Part shown: positions 8,219 through 16,797 of the stretch, in pieces | Position numbering within the stretch: the stretch's first letter is position 1 | Layout of the letters: every line of letters starts with the position of its first letter | NCBI GenBank assembly: GCA_002354055.1 | Contig: DEKW01000005.1 | Location: 131,135-195,134, forward strand | Source of the DNA: Bacteroidales bacterium UBA2712 | GTDB taxonomy: Bacteria; Bacteroidota; Bacteroidia; Bacteroidales; Paludibacteraceae | Reading direction: 5' to 3' | DNA: 64,000 nucleotides | Program-made: the position numbers and the translations under genes | The notes under the pieces: generated by a model | Databases searched by the model: none | What the model was told of the DNA's origin: nothing | Seen by the model: the letters and a program-made list of their open reading frames with translations, nothing else

Positions 8219-9267
8219 ATGACGCGCCAGAGGAGCATCGTGAAACCGGTAGCGAGTGCGAAATCGCATATCAGTAGCAGCCATATATTCCAGTTTCTGC
8301 CGAGGATCGCCAGACCGATAAAGAGGACGCTGAACGACAGCAGGACACAGGTCGTCTGGATGTGATTGAGGCCGGTGCGGAGGAGTAGATGGTGAATGTG
8401 GTTCTTGTCCGGCAGGAAAGGCGAGCGATGCTGTTTGATTCGGGTGAGGCTGACGCGGATAGTGTCGAAAATAGGGATGGTCAGCACGCATATTGCTACT
8501 GCCGGAGCTGCCGTCATCTCGAATGCCGCCGGCACCTCGTGGTAAGCGTTGATCTCGCAGAAATGGAACACAAACGCCGTCAGCAGATATCCCAAGAGCA
8601 GACTTCCGGAGTCTCCCATGAAGATCTTCTCGCGGTTTCCGAAGACATTATAGATAAAGAACACCGCCAGCGAACCGACCATGCAGATGGCTAAGATAGA
8701 CCAAGTCACTTCGCCCGTGAGACCGAAATAAACGGCGAAGAAAAGGCAGTAGAGAATGCCCAAACCGCTTGCCAGACCGTCGATGCCGTCGATGAGGTTG
8801 ATAGCATTGATGATAGCCAGAAGTACAAAGAGCGAAATCAGATAACTCGGTATGACGCCTATCTCCGCGATGCCGAAAATGCCGTGAAGATGGGTGATTC
8901 GCATGTCTGCGAAACCGACCAGCGCAATGCCGGCAAGGGTCTCTCCTAATAGTTTCGCCGTCGGCGTGAGGATGAGCACGTCGTCGATAAAACCGACCGC
9001 CATGATTGCCAGCAGACCGATAAGGAAGAACTGGCTTTGGTTGAACTGGTCGTACTCGAAGAGGAGGTACGTCAGCATGAAGCTGAAATAGATATTCAGA
9101 CCGCCGATATTGGGTACTTCGCCTGTGTGGCTCATTCGTTTGTTAGGGCGCACGACAAAGCCTTTTGCCTTCGCGATGCGGATCACAATCGGCATTCCGA
9201 TGAGGCCGAGCACGAAACTGACAAAGCCGATCAAATAGCTATGAGAAGTAAAAAAATCTTGTATCAT
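8191..9267 (-). CDS. WecA/TagO-type undecaprenyl-phosphate sugar-1-phosphate transferase
   Basis: 358 aa with about ten to eleven membrane segments. MraY/WecA family motifs are clear: 'FIDDVLILTPTAKLLGE' (Asp-Asp, metal binding) near residue 90, 'NLIDGIDGLASGLG' near 155, 'GDSGSLLLGY' near 218, and the cytoplasmic His motif 'KNHIHHLLLRTGLNH' near 285. The enzyme moves a HexNAc-1-phosphate from a UDP-sugar to undecaprenyl phosphate, the first membrane step of O-antigen, capsule or glycoprotein glycan synthesis. It overlaps the upstream dehydratase gene by 4 nt, a pair commonly found together. Its last residues (QMVNGK) are read from the local AATGACC-type repeat. Sugar specificity is not evident. 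Confidence 0.88.
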   Translation of the reverse strand: MIQDFFTSHSYLIGFVSFVLGLIGMPIVIRIAKAKGFVVRPNKRMSHTGEVPNIGGLNIYFSFMLTYLLFEYDQFNQSQFFLIGLLAIMAVGFIDDVLILTPTAKLLGETLAGIALVGFADMRITHLHGIFGIAEIGVIPSYLISLFVLLAIINAINLIDGIDGLASGLGILYCLFFAVYFGLTGEVTWSILAICMVGSLAVFFIYNVFGNREKIFMGDSGSLLLGYLLTAFVFHFCEINAYHEVPAAFEMTAAPAVAICVLTIPIFDTIRVSLTRIKQHRSPFLPDKNHIHHLLLRTGLNHIQTTCVLLSFSVLFIGLAILGRNWNIWLLLICDFALATGFTMLLWRVINKQMVNGK

Positions 9268-11219
9268 TGTGGGTCTAATTGCTCGTAGATAGAGTTGTTG
9301 CTGATATATTCGGGTACTAATTGTTTCATTAAAATGACGGTCGTAAATGGCTTGGTGAGACGGCTGGTCTTGATCAGTTCGTCCACTTTGGAACTGATTT
9401 GGTCAAAATCAAACTCCCGTACTCGCGCCACCATGATTTTCTCATTTGCGGTAGGCAGCGTCGTCTCTTTCTGGTTCAAGAGTTCCTCGTAGAGTTTCTC
9501 TCCCGGACGCAGTCCCGTGAACTCAATCATGATATCTTTCTCCGGGGTGTATCCCGCAAGGCGTATCATGTTCCGCGCGAGGTCCAGAATCTTGACGGGT
9601 TTGCCCATGTCGAAGACGAATATCTCTCCGCCGTCGCCTAAAGTGCTGGCCTCCATGACGAGACAGCAGGCTTCGGGAATGGTCATGAAATAACGGATGA
9701 TATCCGGGTGCGTCACGGTCACAGGTCCGCCGGCTGCAATCTGTTTGCGGAAATACGGAATGACCGAACCGTTGCTGCCGAGGACGTTACCGAACCGGGT
9801 AGTGATAAATTTCGTGCAGTCGGGGTTATCGACGTGCAGTTTGCGGAAGAGGGACTGCACATAAATCTCCGCGATACGCTTGCTGGCGCCCATGATATTC
9901 GTGGGGTTGACGGCTTTGTCGGTAGAGATCATCACAAAGCGTTTCACTCCGTATTTGACCGCCATGTCCGCCATGTTTTTTGTGCCGGCTACGTTAGCCT
10001 GGATCGCCTCGTTGGGGAAACTCTCCATGAGCGGCACATGCTTATATGCCGCGGCGTGATAGACGACATCCGGTCGCATCTCGCTGAAGACTTGTTCGAT
10101 GCGTGCCCTATTGCGCACATCTGCAATCACCGGAATGAAACGGGCGTTAGGGAATTGCTTATTCAGGTCCAGCACAAGGTCGTGTAAGGGCGACTCCGCC
10201 ATCTCCAGAAGGATTGTCACTTGAGGCGAGTATTGCTGAATCTGTCGCACCAGTTCACTTCCTATACTTCCTGCGGCTCCGCTGACCAACACCACCTGGC
10301 CCTGGATGATCTGCCGCACGTTCTCGGTGTTGATATCAATCTGCGGACGTTCCAGGAGGTCCTCAATGCGGATGGCCTCCACGCGACCGATTCTCTGCGT
10401 GTCAATCTCCTCGAGGTTGTCCCACTGCGTGAAATAAGGGGTAGTGAGGATGCGGATGTTATGGTCGATGAAGACTTGCAGATCTTTGGTGGGGTCAATC
10501 TCCCGCATTTTGAGCGGCGAGATGATCACATGATTGACGCCGTGCGTGTTCATCCATTCAAACAGACGGTCGTTCAGCGGTCGTACGCGCAGACCCGCCA
10601 GGTCGTATCCGTGGCGCTCTTTAGGTCCCGCAATAAATCCCAGCGGATGATACGGGATGTTACCGGCCGAACGAAGCATCTTGGCAATCGCTATTCCGGC
10701 AGCCTGCGTACCGTAAATCATCACACGGGGACTCGCCTGATTGCGTTCTAAGGTTTCGCTCAACGTTTTTACACCCACGCGCAGCGAGAAGAGCAGCACA
10801 AACGACGTAGTGACATATATTGCCAACACGGTGTTCAGCATAGGATGCCATCCTAAGGAGCGCTGCATCATAACATTCACAATCGCCAAGATCAGACCTG
10901 TGCAGATATTTGACAAGAGTACTTTAACCGTGTCAATGAAAGTCGAATAGCGCAGAATACCTGAATAGGTATGGAACACCCAGAAGGCGATGACCTGTAC
11001 GACCATTACGATCAAGTACTGCGAGCCGATGGGAACAATCTGTTTGTCGAGATTGACGTAGTTCAAGAAACCACTCCCGACCCACACGCTGATCCAAAAC
11101 GCAATGGAACAAAGCATCACGTCCATCAGCAGCACGCCCCACCGCGGTAGGTAACTCATCTGCGGGATATGGGAAAAAATATCCGAGTTTCGTAATTCGT
11201 TCATGTTATATTTTTTCAT
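9264..11219 (-). CDS. Membrane NDP-sugar 4,6-dehydratase/epimerase (PglF/WbpM/CapD type)
   Basis: About 651 aa. Four N-terminal membrane segments (residues about 25-140) are followed by a CoA-binding-like domain and then a large SDR domain. The SDR domain has the nucleotide-binding 'VSGAAGSIGSELVRQ', the catalytic 'MISTDKAVNPTNIMGASKR' (Thr/Ser-Asp-Lys in place of SYK, as in this family) and 'RFGNVLGSNGSVIPYF'. Such enzymes make UDP-4-keto-6-deoxy-HexNAc precursors for bacillosamine-like sugars or QuiNAc. The start is set at 11219, overlapping uvrA by 14 nt like other junctions here; 11204 (2 nt past uvrA) and 11240 are alternatives. It is followed with a 4-nt overlap by the WecA-type gene, which would use its product. 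Confidence 0.9.
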   Translation of the reverse strand: MKKYNMNELRNSDIFSHIPQMSYLPRWGVLLMDVMLCSIAFWISVWVGSGFLNYVNLDKQIVPIGSQYLIVMVVQVIAFWVFHTYSGILRYSTFIDTVKVLLSNICTGLILAIVNVMMQRSLGWHPMLNTVLAIYVTTSFVLLFSLRVGVKTLSETLERNQASPRVMIYGTQAAGIAIAKMLRSAGNIPYHPLGFIAGPKERHGYDLAGLRVRPLNDRLFEWMNTHGVNHVIISPLKMREIDPTKDLQVFIDHNIRILTTPYFTQWDNLEEIDTQRIGRVEAIRIEDLLERPQIDINTENVRQIIQGQVVLVSGAAGSIGSELVRQIQQYSPQVTILLEMAESPLHDLVLDLNKQFPNARFIPVIADVRNRARIEQVFSEMRPDVVYHAAAYKHVPLMESFPNEAIQANVAGTKNMADMAVKYGVKRFVMISTDKAVNPTNIMGASKRIAEIYVQSLFRKLHVDNPDCTKFITTRFGNVLGSNGSVIPYFRKQIAAGGPVTVTHPDIIRYFMTIPEACCLVMEASTLGDGGEIFVFDMGKPVKILDLARNMIRLAGYTPEKDIMIEFTGLRPGEKLYEELLNQKETTLPTANEKIMVARVREFDFDQISSKVDELIKTSRLTKPFTTVILMKQLVPEYISNNSIYEQLDPQ

Positions 11220-13947
11220 GGTTATTGATGATTTTGGCAAGGTACTTGCCTGTGTAACTTTCTTTACATTTGCTGACTTCTTCGGGCGTACCGGAACAAA
11301 CGATCTGTCCGCCTTCTTTGCCTCCCTCAGGGCCTAAATCAATCACATGGTCCGCAGCCAGAATGACCGCGGGGTTATGCTCAATGATGATAACCGTGTG
11401 GCCTTTGCTGATCAGGCGGTTGAGGGCTTTGAGCAGCACTTCTATATCGCGATGATGCAGGCCTGTGGTGGGTTCGTCAAAGACGAAAATCGTCGGTGAG
11501 CTGTTCTCCTGCGCCAGGAAAGAAGCCAACTTCACACGCTGGCTCTCACCGCCGGAGAGGGTACTGCTGCTTTGCCCCAGTTGGATGTAGCCGATACCCA
11601 CATCCTGCAGCGGTTTTAGTTTCTGCACGATGCGTTCACAATCGGGATCCTGACTGAAGAAATCAATCGCCTGATTAACGGTCATGCAGAGGATATCGTA
11701 GATGGATTTATCGCGGTAATGCACATCGAGGACATCCTGTTTGAAGCGCTTGCCGTGGCATTGCTCACATTCCAGAATCAAGTCCGCCATGAACTGCATC
11801 TCGATCGTGATTGTGCCTTCGCCCTGGCAGGTCTCACATCTGCCGCCGGGGGTGTTGAAGGAGAAATGCGCCGGCGTGAAACCTAACTGTTTTGCCAAGG
11901 GTTGCTCGGCATATAGCCGCCGGATCTCGTCGTAAGCCTTGAGGTACGTCACGGGGTTACTGCGGCTGGAACGGCTGAGCGGGTTCTGGTCCACAAACTC
12001 GATATCCTTCATCAGATGGAGGCTACCGTGCAGATGTCCGAAATCGCCGGTGTGCTCGGTGAAAACGGATCCGTAATGCTTCTTGAGGGCAGGGTAGAGG
12101 ACCTTGCTTACCAGAGATGATTTGCCACTTCCGCTCACGCCCGTAACGACGGTCATCACATGCAGGGGGAACCGCACGGTAAGGTTCTTGAGGTTGTTCT
12201 CGCACGCCCCTTCAATCTCGATATAGTTGTTCCAATGCCTTCTCTGTGCGGGTATCTCGAATCGGAACTGATCCATCCGCGGCTTGCCTTCATAGACCAC
12301 TTCACCGCCATGTCTGCCGGCGTCCGGACCTATCTCGATGATGTGATCCGCTGCGGCGATGATATCCTCGTCGTGCTCGACGACGACGATTGTGTTGCCT
12401 AAATCGCGCAACTGTTGGAGCACGTGAATCAGCCTCTCCGTGTCCCGCGGGTGCAGACCGATGGACGGTTCGTCCAATACATATAGCGACCCTACCAGGC
12501 TGCTACCTAATGATTTAGCAATGCTGATTCGCTGGCTCTCACCGCCGGAGAGGGTCGTGCTCTGGCGGTTGAGCGTGAGGTAACTGAGCCCCACATCTTT
12601 CATAAATTGCAGCCGGCTCTTGATCTCCGCGAGCACCATCTCCACCGTCTTTGTCTCTGTTTCGCTGAGTTGTAACTCGTCGAACCAGATGTCTAAATCC
12701 GAGATGGACATCGTGCAGAGCTGCTGAATACTCTTACCGCCGACGATTACATAACCTGCCTCTTTGCGCAGGTGGAGACCGTTGCATACCGGGCAGGTTG
12801 TCTTGCCTTTATAGCGTGCCAGCATCACTTTGTATTGCAGTTTCGAATACTGCTCTTTCTCCAGCTCTTTGAAGAACTCATGCAGTCCACGGAAATACTC
12901 GTTTCCGCTCCAAAGCAGCTGTTTCTGCTCGGCAGTCAGGGCGTAGAAGGGTGTATGAATCGGGAAATCGAATTTCGCTGCATTGAATATCAACGCATCC
13001 AGCCATGGTTTCATCTTCTCGCTCTGCCAGCAAGCAATGGCTTGTTCGTAGATAGTCTTGGACTTATCGGGTACTACGAGATCCGGATCAATTCCCATGA
13101 CGGTTCCTACGCCCTTACATTCCGGACAAGCTCCCACCGGGCTGTTGAAATCGAAGAGGTGTTCGCTGGGTTCCACAAACTGTATCCCGTCTGCTTCAAA
13201 GCGCTCGGTGAACACTTTCTCGCGGTTGTTGACCCATACGCGGCACTCGCCGTTACCTTCAAAGAAAGCAGTCTGCACGGAGTCGGCAAAGCGATTACTC
13301 GTAGCTTGTTCATGATCGACCACCACGCGATCGACCAGAAGGTATGCTTCATGCCCCTCTATCTTCTGCCATGTACTGTTGTCCAACCGCACGCTGTCGC
13401 CGTCAATCATCATTCGGCTGAAGCCCTGGCTCTGCCACAAGGTCAACTGCTCTTGCAGGGTTCTTCCTTCCGGCAGCACAATCGGGCTCATCAGATAGAG
13501 CCGTGCTCCGTCTTCTTGCGATTCCATATATTGCACGACGTCTCGAATGGTGTTCCTGCGAACTTCTTCTCCGCTCACGGGCGAGTACGTGTGGCCTGCG
13601 CGCGCGTACAATAATTTTAAATAGTCGTAAATCTCCGTCACGGTACCAACCGTGGAACGGGGATTACGACTTGTTACTTTTTGCTGGATAGCGATAGCCG
13701 GCGGGATTCCTTCTATCTTCTCCACCTCCGGTTTCTGCATCCTGCCCATGAACTGTCGCGCGTACGCGCTCAAACTCTCCACATATCGTCTTTGCCCTTC
13801 TGCATACAGCGTATCAAACGCCAGCGAACTCTTGCCGCTGCCGCTCACACCCGTTATTACCACCAGCTTGTTGCGGGGTATATCTACCGAGATATGTTTG
13901 AGGTTATGGGTGTCTGCTCCTTCTATATGAATGAAATCACTTTCCAC
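11206..13947 (-). CDS. uvrA: Excinuclease ABC subunit A
   Basis: 913 aa, full length for UvrA. It has two split ABC ATPase modules: N-terminal Walker A 'GVSGSGKSSLAFDTLYAEGQ' and second 'VTGVSGSGKSSLVS', with two 'LSGGESQR' signatures at about 455 and 795. It also has the zinc-binding Cys pairs 'CPECKGVG', 'CPVCNG', and 'CETCQGEG' with 'CEQCHGKRF'. It recognises helix-distorting DNA lesions and loads UvrB. It starts inside the end of the HU-TM-LysM gene (11-nt overlap) and ends inside the dehydratase start. The coupling of nucleotide excision repair to a surface-glycan gene set is unusual but may only reflect operon packing. Confidence 0.97.
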   Translation of the reverse strand: MESDFIHIEGADTHNLKHISVDIPRNKLVVITGVSGSGKSSLAFDTLYAEGQRRYVESLSAYARQFMGRMQKPEVEKIEGIPPAIAIQQKVTSRNPRSTVGTVTEIYDYLKLLYARAGHTYSPVSGEEVRRNTIRDVVQYMESQEDGARLYLMSPIVLPEGRTLQEQLTLWQSQGFSRMMIDGDSVRLDNSTWQKIEGHEAYLLVDRVVVDHEQATSNRFADSVQTAFFEGNGECRVWVNNREKVFTERFEADGIQFVEPSEHLFDFNSPVGACPECKGVGTVMGIDPDLVVPDKSKTIYEQAIACWQSEKMKPWLDALIFNAAKFDFPIHTPFYALTAEQKQLLWSGNEYFRGLHEFFKELEKEQYSKLQYKVMLARYKGKTTCPVCNGLHLRKEAGYVIVGGKSIQQLCTMSISDLDIWFDELQLSETETKTVEMVLAEIKSRLQFMKDVGLSYLTLNRQSTTLSGGESQRISIAKSLGSSLVGSLYVLDEPSIGLHPRDTERLIHVLQQLRDLGNTIVVVEHDEDIIAAADHIIEIGPDAGRHGGEVVYEGKPRMDQFRFEIPAQRRHWNNYIEIEGACENNLKNLTVRFPLHVMTVVTGVSGSGKSSLVSKVLYPALKKHYGSVFTEHTGDFGHLHGSLHLMKDIEFVDQNPLSRSSRSNPVTYLKAYDEIRRLYAEQPLAKQLGFTPAHFSFNTPGGRCETCQGEGTITIEMQFMADLILECEQCHGKRFKQDVLDVHYRDKSIYDILCMTVNQAIDFFSQDPDCERIVQKLKPLQDVGIGYIQLGQSSSTLSGGESQRVKLASFLAQENSSPTIFVFDEPTTGLHHRDIEVLLKALNRLISKGHTVIIIEHNPAVILAADHVIDLGPEGGKEGGQIVCSGTPEEVSKCKESYTGKYLAKIINNHEKI

Positions 13948-15100
13948 TACCTAATGCTTCCTTCTGCAGTCTTTCCAAGGTTGCCATCGTCTCTGCGTTC
14001 GTCGTGTCTAACTGTAAATCTGTCAGTTTCGGCACGCGGATAGGAGTTCCCACTTCGATGCTATTTGCATTTTTGATCACGTCCCGGTTCGCGTCGTATA
14101 AATACGGCCAGTAAATCTTCGCGCCGTAGTAGCGTTTTGCCATCCATGTCAGTCGGCTCGCTTCGTGCATCGCTTCGGTGGTAATCAGCTCAGGATACTT
14201 GCCATCTGCAGGACTTACGGAACGCGATGCTTCCATCCATTCTGCCATGATCTGCTCCTTGGGGATTCTTCCCTCCGGAATATTCTCGAGGTCTTCGTTC
14301 TCCGTCGCTTCGTTCAGTTCGACCTCCGGAGCGGGTTCTTTTGGCACTTCCACCTGCTCATCCTCTACCGATAGTGCCGTCTCCGTCGTATCCGCTACGA
14401 GTTCTGTCTCGTTCGGCTGGATCAGCGATTGCAAGATATTGCCTAACTGGTGACGCAGGAAGAAATAACCAACCAAGAGAAGCATCAATAAAACTACTAC
14501 GCAGATCAATGTGTCGCGCAGGAAATGCGTTTTCTTGGGTTCCTTAACCACTATTACGGGCTCGGGCTCCGATACCACTACCGGTTCTTCCACAGCCGGT
14601 TCTTCCACAGCCGGTTCTTCCACTACCGGTTCTTCCACAACCGTCTCCACTGCAACGGGTTCCGGCTCAGGTTCTTTTACTTCTTCTTTAGGGCTTTGAC
14701 CGAGGTCTCCGAGGATGTCAACAATCTCTTCGGCCTGCGCGCCTAATTTCTTTAGCGGGTCAATCTCCTTTGGTTGTTCGCTCTCTGCGGTTGGTTCTGC
14801 GCTACTTAGTACGCTCTTCTCCACCAGTTCTTTCACACCGGCCTCCGGCGCAAAGACCAACTTGCTGTAGCCCTCGATCATGATTTCTTCGCCGGTATTG
14901 ACATTTACACTCTTACGAGGAGCAACGGCCTGTACTTTGAACGTGCCTAAACCATTGATCTTAACCTGTTTGTCATTTTTTAGAGCCTCTACTAACTGGC
15001 TCTGTATTGCATTGAGAAAAGCAGCAGCCTGCTTCTCATTCACTCCCGCACGTGCAGCTAACACACGTCTCAAATCGGTCCAACTCAGTTTATCTGCCAT
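13937..15100 (-). CDS. HU-domain / transmembrane / LysM-like fusion protein
   Basis: 387 aa. Residues 1-95 are an HU/IHF fold ('INGLGTFKVQAVAPRKSVN' including the DNA-binding arm). Residues 100-190 are an acidic, proline-rich spacer with EEPAV repeats. Residues about 195-216 form one membrane helix. Residues 220-305 are again acidic. Residues about 307-360 ('MHEASRLTWMAKRYYGAKIYWPYLYDANRD') have the shape of a LysM peptidoglycan-binding domain (start-up of work on a new ring, Y-G, W-P-x-L-Y-x-A-N). With positive-inside orientation the HU part is cytoplasmic and the LysM part periplasmic, so it could tether DNA to the envelope. That function is inference. It sits between a plain HU gene (3-nt gap) and uvrA (11-nt overlap). 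Confidence 0.85.
   Translation of the reverse strand: MADKLSWTDLRRVLAARAGVNEKQAAAFLNAIQSQLVEALKNDKQVKINGLGTFKVQAVAPRKSVNVNTGEEIMIEGYSKLVFAPEAGVKELVEKSVLSSAEPTAESEQPKEIDPLKKLGAQAEEIVDILGDLGQSPKEEVKEPEPEPVAVETVVEEPVVEEPAVEEPAVEEPVVVSEPEPVIVVKEPKKTHFLRDTLICVVVLLMLLLVGYFFLRHQLGNILQSLIQPNETELVADTTETALSVEDEQVEVPKEPAPEVELNEATENEDLENIPEGRIPKEQIMAEWMEASRSVSPADGKYPELITTEAMHEASRLTWMAKRYYGAKIYWPYLYDANRDVIKNANSIEVGTPIRVPKLTDLQLDTTNAETMATLERLQKEALGSGK
14579..14643 (-). repeat. 15-nt coding tandem repeat (EEPAV/EEPVV units)
   Basis: CCGGTTCTTCCACAG repeated about four times with small changes; it codes the acidic Pro-rich spacer of the HU-TM-LysM protein. Likely to vary in copy number. Confidence 0.75.
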
Positions 15101-15102
15101 AG

Positions 15103-15381
15103 TTAGAGTTTTTTGAATTCGTCTTTAATAGTTCCAGCCGGTTTGAACACTAGTTGGTTCTTACTCGGCACGATAGACCGTTCTCCCGTCCGAGGGTGTA
15201 CGATAGTACGCGCTTGGCGCTCCTTTATCTCAAGCGCTCCAAGCCCCTGCAACTGGATTGACTTTCCGTCCATCAGACTCTCGCGAATGATGGCATTCAT
15301 CGTGGTCATCAGTTGTTCTGTTTCTTTTTTGCTCAGTCCCGATTTGTCGGCAACCAGGCCCAGAAATTCTTTTGTCAGCAT
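15103..15381 (-). CDS. HU-family DNA-binding protein
   Basis: 92 aa, the normal length for HU/IHF. The helical dimerisation half (MLTKEFLGLVADKSGLSKKE) is followed by 'IQLQGLGALEIKERQARTI', the beta-arm region 'HPRTGERSIVP', and a C-terminal helix. It would bend and compact DNA as a homo- or heterodimer. The first partner to consider is the HU domain of the adjacent HU-TM-LysM protein, whose gene starts 3 nt downstream. In place of the usual arm-tip 'RNPxTG' it has 'VHPRTGERS', which is within family variation. It lies 11 nt after rimO in the same run. Confidence 0.92.
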   Translation of the reverse strand: MLTKEFLGLVADKSGLSKKETEQLMTTMNAIIRESLMDGKSIQLQGLGALEIKERQARTIVHPRTGERSIVPSKNQLVFKPAGTIKDEFKKL

Positions 15382-15391
15382 GGTATGTTTG

Positions 15392-16705
15392 TTATTCTAT
15401 TTCTCCGTATAAGTCAAACTCTTCCGCTTTCGTGATCTTCACCTCGTAGAACTCTCCCACTTTCAGCTCTGCTTTTTGGGGGGTTACAAGGACTTCACAA
15501 TCCACCTCCGGGCTGTCGTACTGCGTCCGGCCGATAAAATAATCTCCTTCCTTTCGGTCGATGATCACTTTCTCTGTTTTGCCCACAAACCGTTGCATCA
15601 ACTCGCCGCTGATCTCTTGTTGGATTGCCATCAGCTCGGCAGCCCGCGCCTCTTTCACTTCCTGCGGAATATCGTCTTTGTAATGCCGGTTGGCATATGT
15701 GCCTTCTTCGTCGGAATAGGCAAAACAGCCCATTCGGTCGAAGCGCATCTCTTTCACCCATTGTTTTAGTTCCTCAAAATCCTCTTCTGTCTCGCCCGGA
15801 TGGCCGACCAAAAGGGTAGTGCGGATACAGATTCCAGGCACTTTCTCGCGGATCTTATGAATCAGGGCATCTTGTTCTGCGCGTGTTATATGCCGCCGCA
15901 TTAGCGACAACATGTGGTCCGTACAATGTTGCAGAGCGATGTCGAGGTACTTGCACACATTCGGATGTTTCGCCATTACGTCTAATAGTCCTTCCGGGAA
16001 ATCGGTCGGGTAGGCATAATGCAAGCGAATCCATTGTACGCCCTCTATCTGCGCCATCTCGTCGATGAGTTCAGGCAGGAGGTGTTTTTTTTCGATATCC
16101 AGACCATAACTGCTCAGATCCTGCGCGATGACGTTCAGTTCCTTGACGCCTTGGGACACCAACCACCGCACTTCTGCGAGGATTTCCTCTTTGGGTCGGC
16201 TGGTATGTCGACCTGTGATTAGCGGGATGGCGCAGTACGAACACATGCGGTTGCATCCCTCCGAAATTTTCAAATAGGCATAGTGTGAGGGGGTTGTAAT
16301 GTGCCGTTCATAGATGCTGTATGGTCTAGGATTGATTCGATTTTGGTAGGATCCGATAAGGTCTTTCATCCTTTCGAAGTCGAATTTGCCAAAATAAGCA
16401 TCGACTTCCGGCATTTCCGCTTCGAGTTCGGCGCGATAGCGCTCGGATAGACATCCCATGACTATGAGGAGTCTGAGTTTGCCGGCTTTCTTGCGCTCCG
16501 CCATTTGTAGGATCATGTTGATGCTTTCCTCCTTGGCATCGCCGATAAATCCGCAGGTGTTGATGACGCAGATTTCGCCTTTCGGGTCGTCGGAGTCATG
16601 CACACAGCGCCATCCGGCAGCTTCCAACTGCCGCATGATACGCTCTGCATCTACCAGATTTTTCGAACACCCAAGCGTTATGAAATCAATGACACCTTTT
16701 TGCAT
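15392..16705 (-). CDS. rimO: Ribosomal protein S12 methylthiotransferase
   Basis: 437 aa, full length. The N-terminal MTTase domain begins 'IDFITLGCSKNLVDAERI' and contains further Cys residues for the auxiliary cluster ('INTCGFIGDAKEES', 'VMGCLSERY'). The radical SAM motif is 'SEGCNRMCSYCAIPLI' (CxxxCxxC), and a C-terminal TRAM domain follows ('KVIIDRKEGDYFIGRTQYDS'). It methylthiolates Asp89 of S12 in the ribosome decoding centre. The 'LGCSKN' signature distinguishes RimO from MiaB. It follows recQ after a 92-nt gap filled with a tandem repeat and precedes the HU gene. Confidence 0.96.
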   Translation of the reverse strand: MQKGVIDFITLGCSKNLVDAERIMRQLEAAGWRCVHDSDDPKGEICVINTCGFIGDAKEESINMILQMAERKKAGKLRLLIVMGCLSERYRAELEAEMPEVDAYFGKFDFERMKDLIGSYQNRINPRPYSIYERHITTPSHYAYLKISEGCNRMCSYCAIPLITGRHTSRPKEEILAEVRWLVSQGVKELNVIAQDLSSYGLDIEKKHLLPELIDEMAQIEGVQWIRLHYAYPTDFPEGLLDVMAKHPNVCKYLDIALQHCTDHMLSLMRRHITRAEQDALIHKIREKVPGICIRTTLLVGHPGETEEDFEELKQWVKEMRFDRMGCFAYSDEEGTYANRHYKDDIPQEVKEARAAELMAIQQEISGELMQRFVGKTEKVIIDRKEGDYFIGRTQYDSPEVDCEVLVTPQKAELKVGEFYEVKITKAEEFDLYGEIE

Positions 16706-16712
16706 ATAAATG

Positions 16713-16771
16713 ACTCAAACTACCCAAAACTACCAAACTACCCAAAACTACCAAACTACCCAACTACCAAA
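16713..16771. repeat. Tandem repeat between recQ and rimO
   Basis: CAAACTACCCAAAACTAC-type units repeated about three times; fills most of the 92-nt gap. Nothing else recognisable is in the gap. Confidence 0.7.
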
Positions 16772-16797
16772 AGGTCTAAAGCAATCTAACCTACTAA

